From NORP294 sp047627915 (lineage in GTDB: Bacteria > Bacteroidota > Bacteroidia > Flavobacteriales_E > Vicingaceae): a stretch of DNA of 64,000 nucleotides. The notes beneath the pieces were generated by a model. That model did no database searches and was not told the DNA's origin. It was given only the letters and a program-made list of their open reading frames with translations. Positions 27,724-35,165 of the stretch are shown here, in pieces. Every line of letters starts with the position of its first letter. Position 1 is the first letter of the stretch. Both the position numbers and the translations under genes were made by a program. The stretch spans positions 9,502-73,501 of the forward strand of contig JBLHTZ010000008.1 in the NCBI GenBank assembly GCA_047627915.1. The letters run 5' to 3'.

Positions 27724-28023
27724 TCATCTTTTAAACCATCTTTTTACAAAGAATTCTCTTTTATTGTCATTGTTTCGTTTCGATTTTCTCTTCGTTTTTT
27801 TCATTCTTTTTTGAACTGCTTTTGTTTGCATTTCAAAATGCGCTTTCCTCTTTGCCTCTTCTTGCTTGTGCGCTTCCTTTTTCTTTTGTTCTTTATCTTT
27901 TTCTAATTGTTCACTTCGCTTATCAACCGTTTTTTGAACCTTTCGTTGTGATTGAGCTTGCGAGTTCATAGCTATGACACACAGAAAAAACAAAACGATG
28001 CCTCGTAAAATATTTTTTTTCAT
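27724..28023 (-). CDS. Small secreted Lys/Glu-rich hypothetical protein
   Basis: A 99-residue protein with a clear signal peptide (MKKNILRGIVLFFLCVIAMNSQAQ) and a mature part of about 75 residues made almost wholly of Lys, Arg, Glu and Gln, predicted to be a single charged helix (QLEKDKEQKKKEAHKQEEAKRKA region) with a basic tail ending KRWFKR. No family is recognised. Similar short basic periplasmic proteins occur in Bacteroidota without assigned function. It is transcribed away from the divergent Rieske-like lipoprotein gene, 50 bp apart, and toward the TonB receptor operon promoter. Confidence 0.65.
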   Translation of the reverse strand: MKKNILRGIVLFFLCVIAMNSQAQSQRKVQKTVDKRSEQLEKDKEQKKKEAHKQEEAKRKAHFEMQTKAVQKRMKKTKRKSKRNNDNKREFFVKRWFKR

Positions 28024-28073
28024 TTTTCGTTTATTTTGAACCTAATATTGTATTCAGATTTTGAAAAATTAGA

Positions 28074-28520
28074 ATGACGAAAATAACCATACTTGTGTTA
28101 AAGAAACAACTACTTTTTGTCGTATTCGCTACTATATTGTCATTTCCCGCTTGTAATCCGGATGAGATTTCTAACATTCCATTAGTTCAAGTCAATTTTC
28201 AATATAACATTAACCTGCCACAATACATTAATCTTCAAACCATCGGAGGATCTGTAGAAGTGTTTGGAGGGTCGAGGGGAATTATTCTTTATCGATTGTC
28301 ATCTGATGAAATAAAAGCTTACGATCGGCATTGCACGTTTGAACCCTCTAATACATGTGGATTGGTTTCAGCCGATCCAAATCGCTTTACAGCAACTGAC
28401 AATTGTTGTGGATCAAGCTTCTTATTGGGCACAGGAGACGTTTCGAAACCTCCCGCCATTCTTCCGTTAAAACAATATACTGTTAATTTTAACGATCCTA
28501 TTCTAACAGTTACAAACTAA
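28074..28520 (+). CDS. Lipoprotein with Rieske-like pattern lacking the [2Fe-2S] ligands
   Basis: A 148-residue protein with a signal peptide and a lipobox-like FPAC (Cys27). The C-terminal half follows the Rieske domain pattern: AYDRHCTFEP (84-91) where CxH box 1 would be, then NCCGSSF (110-116) where the CPxHGxxF box 2 would be, then GTGDVSKPPAILPLKQYTV, the conserved glycine/proline tail of Rieske folds. His86/Cys87 and Cys111/Cys112 do not give the Cys-His plus Cys-His set needed for a Rieske cluster, so it probably has the fold without the cluster; Cys95 and Cys111/112 might form a disulfide (inference). Followed by a bidirectional terminator shared with ahcY. Confidence 0.65.
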   Translation: MTKITILVLKKQLLFVVFATILSFPACNPDEISNIPLVQVNFQYNINLPQYINLQTIGGSVEVFGGSRGIILYRLSSDEIKAYDRHCTFEPSNTCGLVSADPNRFTATDNCCGSSFLLGTGDVSKPPAILPLKQYTVNFNDPILTVTN

Positions 28521-28553
28521 AAAAGGCTATCGCATCTCTGCAATAGCCTTTTC
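28521..28553. terminator. Bidirectional terminator between the Rieske-like gene and ahcY
   Basis: AAAGGCTAT and ATAGCCTTT form a 9-bp stem, extended after one mismatch by GCA/TGC around loop TCTC. A-rich on one side and T-rich on the other, so it can serve both convergent genes. Confidence 0.75.
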
Positions 28554-28573
28554 CAATTTATGTTAAGCTTCAA

Positions 28574-29884
28574 TTAATATCTGTAGTAATCTGGCTTGTA
28601 TGGTCCTTCAACCGTTACACCAATATACTCTGCTTGGTCTTGTCTTAATTCTTCTAATTCAACACCAATCTTAGATAGGTGAAGTTTTGCAACTTTTTCA
28701 TCTAAGTGTTTTGGTAGTGTGTAAACTTTGTTTTCATAGCTGTCACTATTTTTCCAAAGTTCAATTTGAGCCAATGTTTGGTTTGTAAATGAATTCGACA
28801 TAACAAAAGAAGGGTGACCTGTAGCACAACCTAAATTTACTAGTCTACCTTGCGCTAATAAAATAATGTCTTTGCCATCTAATCTGTACTTGTCAACTTG
28901 AGGCTTGATTTCAACTTTTTCAGCACCTGAGTTGTCTAAGAAAGCAACATCAATTTCATTGTCAAAGTGGCCAATGTTACATACGATAACCTTATCCTTC
29001 ATTTTTCTAAAATGTGCTTCAGAAATAATATCCTTGTTACCTGTGGCAGTTACAACAATATCAACCTCTTCAACAGCATTAATCATTTTCTTTACTTCGA
29101 AACCATCCATTGCGGCTTGTAAAGCACAAATAGGATCTACCTCAGTAACGATAACTCTAGCACCTGCTCCTTTTAAAGAAGCAGCAGAACCTTTACCTAC
29201 GTCTCCGTAACCTGCAACAACAGCAACTTTTCCAGCCATCATAATATCAGTTGCTCTTCTAATTGAATCAACTAACGACTCTTTACATCCGTATTTGTTA
29301 TCGAATTTTGACTTAGTTACTGAATCATTTACATTGATTGCAGGCATTACTAATGTGCCATTTTTCTCTCTTTCGTACAACCTGTGAACACCAGTAGTCG
29401 TTTCCTCAGATAAACCTCTGATACCATCGACTAACTCAGGATAGTTATCGAACACCATATTTGTTAAGTCACCACCATCATCTAAAATCATGTTTAATGG
29501 CTTCTTGTCTTCGCCAAAGAAAATTGTCTGCTCAATACACCAATCAAACTCTTCATCAGTCATGCCTTTCCAAGCATATACTGGAACACCTGCAGCGGCA
29601 ATTGCTGCAGCAGCCTGATCTTGTGTAGAGAAAATATTACATGAAGACCATGTAACTTCTGCACCAAGAGATGTTAACGTTTCAATTAAAACTGCTGTTT
29701 GAATTGTCATGTGAAGACAACCAGCAATTCTTGCTCCTTTAAGAGGTTGCTCGTTTTTATATTCTTCTCTTAATGACATCAAGCCCGGCATTTCTGCTTC
29801 AGCTAATTCCATTTCTTTTCGGCCCCACTCAGCTAAAGAAATGTCTTTAACTTTATAAGGTAAGTATTCTACACTTGTACTCAT
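28574..29884 (-). CDS. ahcY: Adenosylhomocysteinase
   Basis: Hydrolyses S-adenosylhomocysteine to adenosine and homocysteine, relieving product inhibition of methyltransferases. The 436-residue protein has the NAD-binding GYGDVGKGSA motif, the substrate segment VNDSVTKSKFDNKYGCKES (with the catalytic Lys/Asp), SSCNIFSTQDQAAAAIA, and the C-terminal YKPDYYRY tail that reaches the neighbouring subunit. Length is standard for the bacterial enzyme. Divergent from the phosphopantetheinyl transferase gene. Confidence 0.97.
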   Translation of the reverse strand: MSTSVEYLPYKVKDISLAEWGRKEMELAEAEMPGLMSLREEYKNEQPLKGARIAGCLHMTIQTAVLIETLTSLGAEVTWSSCNIFSTQDQAAAAIAAAGVPVYAWKGMTDEEFDWCIEQTIFFGEDKKPLNMILDDGGDLTNMVFDNYPELVDGIRGLSEETTTGVHRLYEREKNGTLVMPAINVNDSVTKSKFDNKYGCKESLVDSIRRATDIMMAGKVAVVAGYGDVGKGSAASLKGAGARVIVTEVDPICALQAAMDGFEVKKMINAVEEVDIVVTATGNKDIISEAHFRKMKDKVIVCNIGHFDNEIDVAFLDNSGAEKVEIKPQVDKYRLDGKDIILLAQGRLVNLGCATGHPSFVMSNSFTNQTLAQIELWKNSDSYENKVYTLPKHLDEKVAKLHLSKIGVELEELRQDQAEYIGVTVEGPYKPDYYRY

Positions 29885-29910
29885 GTTTTATTTTTTTACT
29901 TTTCGGATGG

Positions 29911-29918
29911 CAAATTTA
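29911..29918 (-). promoter_or_regulatory. Putative -7 element of ahcY
   Basis: TAAATTTG on the minus strand matches TAnnTTTG and lies 26 bases before the ahcY ATG. No TTTG is seen 19 bases upstream. Confidence 0.4.
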
Positions 29919-29965
29919 CCAAATTAAATAATGCTATTTTCGTATTAAACAGTTATACAAAAGAT

Positions 29966-30595
29966 ATGTTTGAAAGCTTTCAAATATCTCCTTCAAATTC
30001 TATTCATACCGCAGCTGTTGAATACGATAGAATGGATGAAATGTTTCGTTTTTTAGTTAAAAATGGTTTTGACATGAGTCATTTAAGTTTTATAAGCAAC
30101 GACAAAAGAAAAGCGGAATGGCTGTTCATTAGAGAAATTATTTGCAAAACAATGGCTTCGAAAGAGGACATTATCTACGACGAACATCGAAAGCCAACTT
30201 TTAAAAATTCAACTTGTTTTTTAAGTATCTCTCATTCAAATGAAAGAGTTGCGATTTCCATTGACAAAAAATATGAAACAGGAATAGATTTGCAGTTTAT
30301 AACAGATAAAATTAAACGAATTAAATCGAAATTTTTAAATGATTTTGAACAATCAATAACCAGCCAAAGTCCAACTGAATTAACTTGTTATTGGAGTATT
30401 AAGGAAGCCTTGTTTAAGATCTACGGCAAAAAAGATGCTTTTTTGAAAGAAAACTTTGAAGTACAAGATTTTAAATTCAACGGAATAATGGGGTCAGCCA
30501 TTGGAATAACAAGAGCGAACGGAAAAGAAAAGGTTCAACCAATGGAATTCAGAAAGCTTAATAATTATGTGATGGCTTACAGTGTGAATTATTAA
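29966..30595 (+). CDS. 4'-phosphopantetheinyl transferase superfamily protein
   Basis: A 209-residue Sfp-like enzyme that transfers phosphopantetheine from CoA to carrier proteins. Motifs are SISHS (87-91), GIDLQ with the magnesium ligand Asp108, and WSIKEALFK (143-151), the family's WxxKEAxxK signature. Most identity is concentrated in these motifs. Located divergently next to ahcY, a pairing seen in other Bacteroidota. Target carrier proteins are unknown; ACP of fatty acid synthesis is the default. Confidence 0.88.
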   Translation: MFESFQISPSNSIHTAAVEYDRMDEMFRFLVKNGFDMSHLSFISNDKRKAEWLFIREIICKTMASKEDIIYDEHRKPTFKNSTCFLSISHSNERVAISIDKKYETGIDLQFITDKIKRIKSKFLNDFEQSITSQSPTELTCYWSIKEALFKIYGKKDAFLKENFEVQDFKFNGIMGSAIGITRANGKEKVQPMEFRKLNNYVMAYSVNY

Positions 30596-30617
30596 TATTG
30601 TAGCAGAAAAATAAACT

Positions 30618-31367
30618 GTGGAGAAACCAATCTACCAAACATTAAAAAATCAGCAAAAAGAAGGCAAAAAAATGATTGCTTTACTGATTGATCCAGATAA
30701 AGTAGGTGCCCTAAATTTAAAAAGTATCTTAACAAAAGCTCAAGCGTCAACTGTTGATCTTATATTGGTGGGCGGTAGTTTATTAACAGATGGTGATTTG
30801 GATAAGACAATTCATTTTATAAAATCTCAAAGTGAATTGCCTCTCATTTTATTCCCTGGAAGCGTCTCACAAATATCCACTGAAGCTGATGGGATACTGT
30901 ACCTCTCACTTTTATCAAGCAGAAACGCAGAAATGATAATAGGACAGCAAGTTACAGCAGCTCCGTATTTGAGAAAAACGAATTTGGAAGTTATTTCCAC
31001 TGCATACCTTCTTATTGATTCCGGCAAGCAAACCACGGCATCTTATATGAGTAATTCTAATCCAATACCTGCTAACAAACCTGAAATTGCAGCGAGTACT
31101 GCTTTGGCAGGAACTTATTTGGGGATGGATGTTATTTACCTAGACGGCGGAAGTGGAGCAGAAAACCCAGTACCTACTGAGATGATTTCAAAGGTTAAAG
31201 ACTATACACAGCAGCTGTTATTTATTGGCGGAGGAGTAAACACTATTAAAAAAGCCGAAGATGCTTTTACGGCGGGAGCAGATGTTATTGTGGTGGGTAA
31301 TAGAATTGAACAAGATCCAAATTTCTTGACTGAACTGGGCGATTTGAAGAAAAAACTTAACAGCTAG
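30618..31367 (+). CDS. Geranylgeranylglyceryl phosphate synthase family protein
   Basis: A 249-residue TIM-barrel prenyltransferase. The family motifs are ALLIDPDK (21-28) near the start, ILVGGSLLTDG, the long YLDGGSGAENPVP, and LLFIGGGVNTIKKAEDAFTAGADVIVVGNRIE at the phosphate-binding end. Archaeal and Bacteroidota members join geranylgeranyl diphosphate to glycerol-1-phosphate, giving an ether lipid precursor; bacillary PcrB uses a longer prenyl chain. Start is GTG at 30618, 22 bp after the PPTase stop; pnuC follows after 3 bp, implying co-transcription. What an archaeal-type ether lipid does in this phylum is unclear. Confidence 0.88.
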   Translation: MEKPIYQTLKNQQKEGKKMIALLIDPDKVGALNLKSILTKAQASTVDLILVGGSLLTDGDLDKTIHFIKSQSELPLILFPGSVSQISTEADGILYLSLLSSRNAEMIIGQQVTAAPYLRKTNLEVISTAYLLIDSGKQTTASYMSNSNPIPANKPEIAASTALAGTYLGMDVIYLDGGSGAENPVPTEMISKVKDYTQQLLFIGGGVNTIKKAEDAFTAGADVIVVGNRIEQDPNFLTELGDLKKKLNS

Positions 31368-31370
31368 TGC

Positions 31371-31976
31371 ATGCTAGAAGCCTGGCAAAAAGTACTCACC
31401 GAAATTGGAGTGTTCAATACAATGGAAGCTGTCGCGGTGGTAACTGCCTTAATATACATCGCTTTAGCTTCTAAAGGCAATAGATGGTGTTTCTTATTCG
31501 GCTTAATTAGCTCATCGATTTATGTCTACATTACCTTCCATTTGAACTTTTTTTTCGACGTAGGTATTAATGCATACTACGTAATTATGTCGTTCTATGG
31601 CTGGTTCGCTTGGTCCAAGCAGAATAACCCTTCCTCTGTGCAGGTAGAAAAGATCTCTTCAAAAAAACTAGTATTAACTATTACTTTAGGCACGATTACT
31701 TTTTTAACTCTAGCGGCTATTGCTGATAAATATAGCTCAGCAGAGTTGGCGTACTTCGATGCGTTTACCACCGTATTTGCCGTTATAGCTACGTACATGG
31801 TTGTGAAACGCCAAATTGAAAATTGGCTCATCTGGATTGTAGTTGATGCAATAGCTGCCGGAATGTACTTTTACAAGGAACTATACTTCACAACACTATT
31901 GTTTATAGTCTACACCCTAGTGGCTGTTTTTGGATATTTAAAATGGAAAAAACTACTCAACCTCAATTTAAAGTAG
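31371..31976 (+). CDS. PnuC-family vitamin transporter (possibly PnuT, thiamine)
   Basis: A 201-residue inner-membrane protein with about seven helices and the PnuC signatures SSSIYVYI, YYVIMSFYGWFAW and NWLIWIVVDAIAAGMYFYKELYFTTLLFIVYT. PnuC proteins facilitate uptake of nicotinamide riboside; relatives linked to TPP riboswitches (PnuT) are assigned to thiamine. Here a TPP riboswitch and a TonB receptor follow within 0.6 kb, favouring thiamine, while the overlapping kinase looks NadR-like, favouring nicotinamide riboside. The last 34 bases overlap the kinase gene, so the two are coupled. Confidence 0.85.
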   Translation: MLEAWQKVLTEIGVFNTMEAVAVVTALIYIALASKGNRWCFLFGLISSSIYVYITFHLNFFFDVGINAYYVIMSFYGWFAWSKQNNPSSVQVEKISSKKLVLTITLGTITFLTLAAIADKYSSAELAYFDAFTTVFAVIATYMVVKRQIENWLIWIVVDAIAAGMYFYKELYFTTLLFIVYTLVAVFGYLKWKKLLNLNLK

Positions 31977-32473
31977 CGATTATTGGACCTGAATCTTCAG
32001 GAAAAACAACGCTATGTAAACAGTTGAGCGACACGCTCAATTGCGATTGGGTTCCTGAGTTTGCCAGAAAACACCTTAGCGAAAACCCTAATTACATTCA
32101 GATTGACCTAGATTACATGCTAGAACAACAATTACTTTCTGAAAACAAGTACAAACACCACCTTTTAATTTGCGACGGGGACCCCATTTCATTCAAAGTA
32201 TGGTCACAATATAAGTACGGCTCAACTAGCAAATACATCGAGCAAATGATTATAGATTCAAATTATGCCCATTTCCTCCTTCTTCAACCTGACTTGCCGT
32301 ATGAAAAAGACCCGTTAAGGGAAAATAGTTCACTTGCACCTAGAAGAGAGCTATTTGATCTTTTTAAAAACGAGCTCGACAAACACAACTTAAACTACTC
32401 TGTTGTAGACGGTTTAAATAAAAAAAGATTAATCGTTGCACTAAACTCTCTGAAAGAACAAAAAATAATATAA
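31943..32473 (+). CDS. NadR-like AAA_28 P-loop kinase
   Basis: A 176-residue P-loop protein: Walker A GPESSGKTT (15-23), WVPEFARKHL after the first helix, and LICDGDPISFKVWSQYKYG carrying the Walker B-like Asp, the pattern of the ribosylnicotinamide kinase domain of NadR. It lacks the nucleotidyltransferase domain of full NadR. It probably phosphorylates the vitamin imported by the overlapping PnuC-type carrier, trapping it in the cell (inference). Given the downstream TPP riboswitch, thiamine is a candidate substrate as well as nicotinamide riboside. The stop codon lies inside the -7 element of the next promoter. Confidence 0.82.
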   Translation: MEKTTQPQFKVAIIGPESSGKTTLCKQLSDTLNCDWVPEFARKHLSENPNYIQIDLDYMLEQQLLSENKYKHHLLICDGDPISFKVWSQYKYGSTSKYIEQMIIDSNYAHFLLLQPDLPYEKDPLRENSSLAPRRELFDLFKNELDKHNLNYSVVDGLNKKRLIVALNSLKEQKII

Positions 32474-32478
32474 CTTTG
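32471..32478 (+). promoter_or_regulatory. Putative -7 element for the TPP riboswitch transcript
   Basis: TAACTTTG matches TAnnTTTG, and its first three bases are the stop codon of the kinase gene. Transcription starting 6-7 bases downstream would begin exactly at the riboswitch P1 stem. The -33 element is weak. Confidence 0.45.
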
Positions 32479-32485
32479 TAAAAAA

Positions 32486-32563
32486 TTACACACAGGGGTG
32501 CTGAAAGGCTGAGATTATACCCGTTGAACCTGATTTCGGTAATGCGAGCGAAGGGAGTAAGTG
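32486..32563 (+). promoter_or_regulatory. TPP riboswitch (THI element)
   Basis: The conserved aptamer blocks are all present: GGGGTGCT, GGCTGAGATTATACCC, GAACCTGATTTCGGTAATGC and GCGAAGGGAG. TTAC/GTAA closes the P1 stem. The aptamer senses thiamine diphosphate and lies 51 bases upstream of the TonB-receptor ATG, which marks that receptor as a thiamine-regulated transporter. No strong terminator hairpin with a T tract is visible between aptamer and ATG, so translational control is more likely than attenuation (inference). Confidence 0.93.
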
Positions 32564-32613
32564 AATTCATCATTTCCACAACGGATATTCAGTTTTGTGC
32601 ATTTCATAAAGAA

Positions 32614-35118
32614 ATGAAAATGATGAAAAAGCTAACAACAATTCTATTTTTAACTTTTCCTTTTTTTCTTCATGCGCAAGATGAAGTGGATGGAAAAGTA
32701 CTTGACAAGAACACAAATGAAGTATTAGTTGGAGCAAATATCTACGTAAAAGGTGGATTTGATGCAGCATTTACCAATGAGAATGGAGAGTTTAGTCTTC
32801 GAAGAATTAATTCTACGAATGTTTCGCTAATCATATCTTACATTGGCTTTAAAACGGATACGGTAACTGTTGATCTTGCCAACTACAAACCAACTACTTT
32901 TTATTTAGAGCCATTCAGTTACCAGTCGGACGAAGTATTAGTAAAAAGTACAAGAGTTGCAGGAAATGCGCCAGCGACTAAAACCAATCTATCAAAAGAG
33001 ACTATTGCCAAAAACAATTTAGGCCAAGACCTTCCTTATTTGCTGCAACAAACGCCTTCCGTTGTGACATCTTCTGATGGCGGAACAGGAATAGGATATA
33101 CCGGAATTAGAATTAGGGGTAGCGATGGTAGCAGAACCAACGTTACCATAAACGGGGTGCCTGTAAATGACCCTGAGTCCCATGGTGTTTTTTGGGTAAA
33201 TATGCCCGATTTTGCCTCTTCTCTAAACTCGGTTCAAATACAAAGAGGAATAGGTACATCAACCAATGGCGCTGGAGCATTTGGAGCAACCATTAACTTG
33301 GAAACAAAGTTACTTAGCACAGAAGCATATGGAGAAATTTCTAATTCAGTAGGGTTTTTAGAGACGAATGAAAAATTGGGAAAGTTAGAGTACAATAACC
33401 GAAAGCACACTGTTCAATTTGGAAGTGGATTGATTAACAACAAGTTTGCATTCGAGGGTAGACTATCTAACATTCAATCTGAAGGCTATATTGATCGAGC
33501 AACAGCTGACTTACAATCTTACTTTTTATCAGGTACATATTACGGCAAAAAAACAGTTCTAAAAGCCATCACCTTTGGTGGAAAAGAAATTACTTACCAA
33601 TCTTGGAATGGAACTCCAGAGTCAAGAGTAAATAACGACAGGGAAGGAATGTTGGCAAGTGCAGCCAACAATGGACTTAGTCCATCTCAAACTGAGAACT
33701 TGCTAAATTCTGGAAGAACCTACAACCTTTACGAGTATGATAATCAGGTTGATAACTACAATCAAGACCACTATCAATTGCATGTTGCCCATGAGTTTAG
33801 CAACAAGGTAACTGCGAAATTTGCTTTGCACTTCACCAAAGGCTACGGATATTTTGAAGAGTTTAAAGAAGGAGAAAATCTAACTGACTACGGATTACAG
33901 GAGGTAACTGTTGGAAATGGCACAGTGGAGTCTACAGATCTAATCCGAAGAAGATGGTTGGACAATGATTTTTATGGAATGACCTACTCTTTAAATTACG
34001 ATGCAACCAAGAAACTCAACTTTAACTTTGGCGGAGCTATTAACAACTATGAAGGAGATCACTTTGGCGAAGTTATTTGGGCAGAATTTGCATCAAACGG
34101 TTCTCCAACAGAAAATTATTACAACAGTGCATCTCAGAAGTTAGACGGAAACTTCTACATGAAAACAAACTACCTAGTCAGTACAGCTCTTAGTGTAATG
34201 GCTGACCTTCAAATAAGAAGAATTAATTACACCGCTAATGGGACCGATAATGACTTAAGAAACATTAAAATCAACGAGAATTATACTTTCTTTAATCCAA
34301 AAGTTGGAGCAAACTATAAAATTGATGCCAACTGGAATACGTACGTTTTCGCAGGAATTGGAAACCGTGAGCCAAATCGTTCAGACTTTATAGACCAAGC
34401 GCCAAACACTCCAAAAAAAGAAGCAAATAAGGCGGAGAAAATGTACAATGTTGAATTAGGATCTGAGTACAAAACCAACCAATATAGTATATCGGCTAAT
34501 TTTTATTACATGTATTATATTGACCAATTGGTTGCCACAGGCCAACTGAACGATGTCGGATCTCCGCTTCGTCAAAATGTAGACCGTAGCTTTAGAAGAG
34601 GGATTGAATTACAAGCAGGGGTTAAATTGACCAAAGAAATTTCTTGGAGTGTAACCGCCACTTTCAGCGAAAATAAGATTGAGAAGTATAATGAATTGCT
34701 TTATGCATATGACGAAAACTTTAGTTTAGATTCGATCTATTCATTTGAATTAAAGTCTACTGACATCGCATTTTCGCCACATGTAATTGCAACAAGCGAA
34801 CTATCGTATACTCCAACAAAAGGAGTAGAAATTGCTTTGCTTACAAGATACATTGGAAGTCAATACCTAGACAACACCCAATTTATAGGCCGTCAACTAG
34901 ACTCCTATTTGATTAATGACTTAAGAGTGCAGGCAGTTGTTCCTCAAAAACTATTTAAGGAGGTTAAACTACAGCTTTTGGTTAATAATTTTCTGGGTGA
35001 GGAATATTCGGCAAATGGCTATACATACTCATACGTATATGGAACAAAAGTGACTGAAAACTTTGTTTATCCGCAAGCTTTAAGAAATTACATGATTGGA
35101 TTGAACCTAAAATTTTAG
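32614..35118 (+). CDS. TonB-dependent receptor, TPP-riboswitch controlled (probable thiamine receptor)
   Basis: An 834-residue outer membrane receptor with a signal peptide (to FLHAQ), a CarboxypepD_reg-like domain (DEVDGKVLDKNTNEVLVGANIYVKGG...), and a plug with DLPYLLQQTPSVVTSSDGGTGIGYTGIRIRG and NGVPVNDPESHGVFWVNMP. The 22-strand-type barrel ends RNYMIGLNLKF. A longer frame starts at a TTG within the riboswitch; the ATG cluster at 32614-32625 beginning the MKMMKKL signal peptide is the real start. The riboswitch indicates thiamine or its phosphates as substrate, with the upstream PnuC-type protein as the inner-membrane partner. Confidence 0.9.
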   Translation: MKMMKKLTTILFLTFPFFLHAQDEVDGKVLDKNTNEVLVGANIYVKGGFDAAFTNENGEFSLRRINSTNVSLIISYIGFKTDTVTVDLANYKPTTFYLEPFSYQSDEVLVKSTRVAGNAPATKTNLSKETIAKNNLGQDLPYLLQQTPSVVTSSDGGTGIGYTGIRIRGSDGSRTNVTINGVPVNDPESHGVFWVNMPDFASSLNSVQIQRGIGTSTNGAGAFGATINLETKLLSTEAYGEISNSVGFLETNEKLGKLEYNNRKHTVQFGSGLINNKFAFEGRLSNIQSEGYIDRATADLQSYFLSGTYYGKKTVLKAITFGGKEITYQSWNGTPESRVNNDREGMLASAANNGLSPSQTENLLNSGRTYNLYEYDNQVDNYNQDHYQLHVAHEFSNKVTAKFALHFTKGYGYFEEFKEGENLTDYGLQEVTVGNGTVESTDLIRRRWLDNDFYGMTYSLNYDATKKLNFNFGGAINNYEGDHFGEVIWAEFASNGSPTENYYNSASQKLDGNFYMKTNYLVSTALSVMADLQIRRINYTANGTDNDLRNIKINENYTFFNPKVGANYKIDANWNTYVFAGIGNREPNRSDFIDQAPNTPKKEANKAEKMYNVELGSEYKTNQYSISANFYYMYYIDQLVATGQLNDVGSPLRQNVDRSFRRGIELQAGVKLTKEISWSVTATFSENKIEKYNELLYAYDENFSLDSIYSFELKSTDIAFSPHVIATSELSYTPTKGVEIALLTRYIGSQYLDNTQFIGRQLDSYLINDLRVQAVVPQKLFKEVKLQLLVNNFLGEEYSANGYTYSYVYGTKVTENFVYPQALRNYMIGLNLKF

Positions 35119-35144
35119 AAGACCAGAAGAGCTGCTTATATTTG
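35114..35144 (+). promoter_or_regulatory. Putative promoter of aminopeptidase P gene
   Basis: TATATTTG (35137-35144) matches the -7 consensus, with TTTA exactly 19 bases upstream (35114-35117). It overlaps the end of the TonB receptor gene and lies 21 bases before the ATG. Confidence 0.5.
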
Positions 35145-35165
35145 AATTTCAATTAAAATTTAAAC

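Noticed and set aside
31371..31976. PnuC-type gene called as a plain nicotinamide riboside transporter
   Set aside because: The adjacent TPP riboswitch and TonB receptor make thiamine at least as likely, so no gene symbol was assigned.
32524..32613. TTG start of the thiamine-type TonB receptor within the riboswitch
   Set aside because: The added residues are translated aptamer sequence; the ATG at 32614 begins a normal signal peptide.
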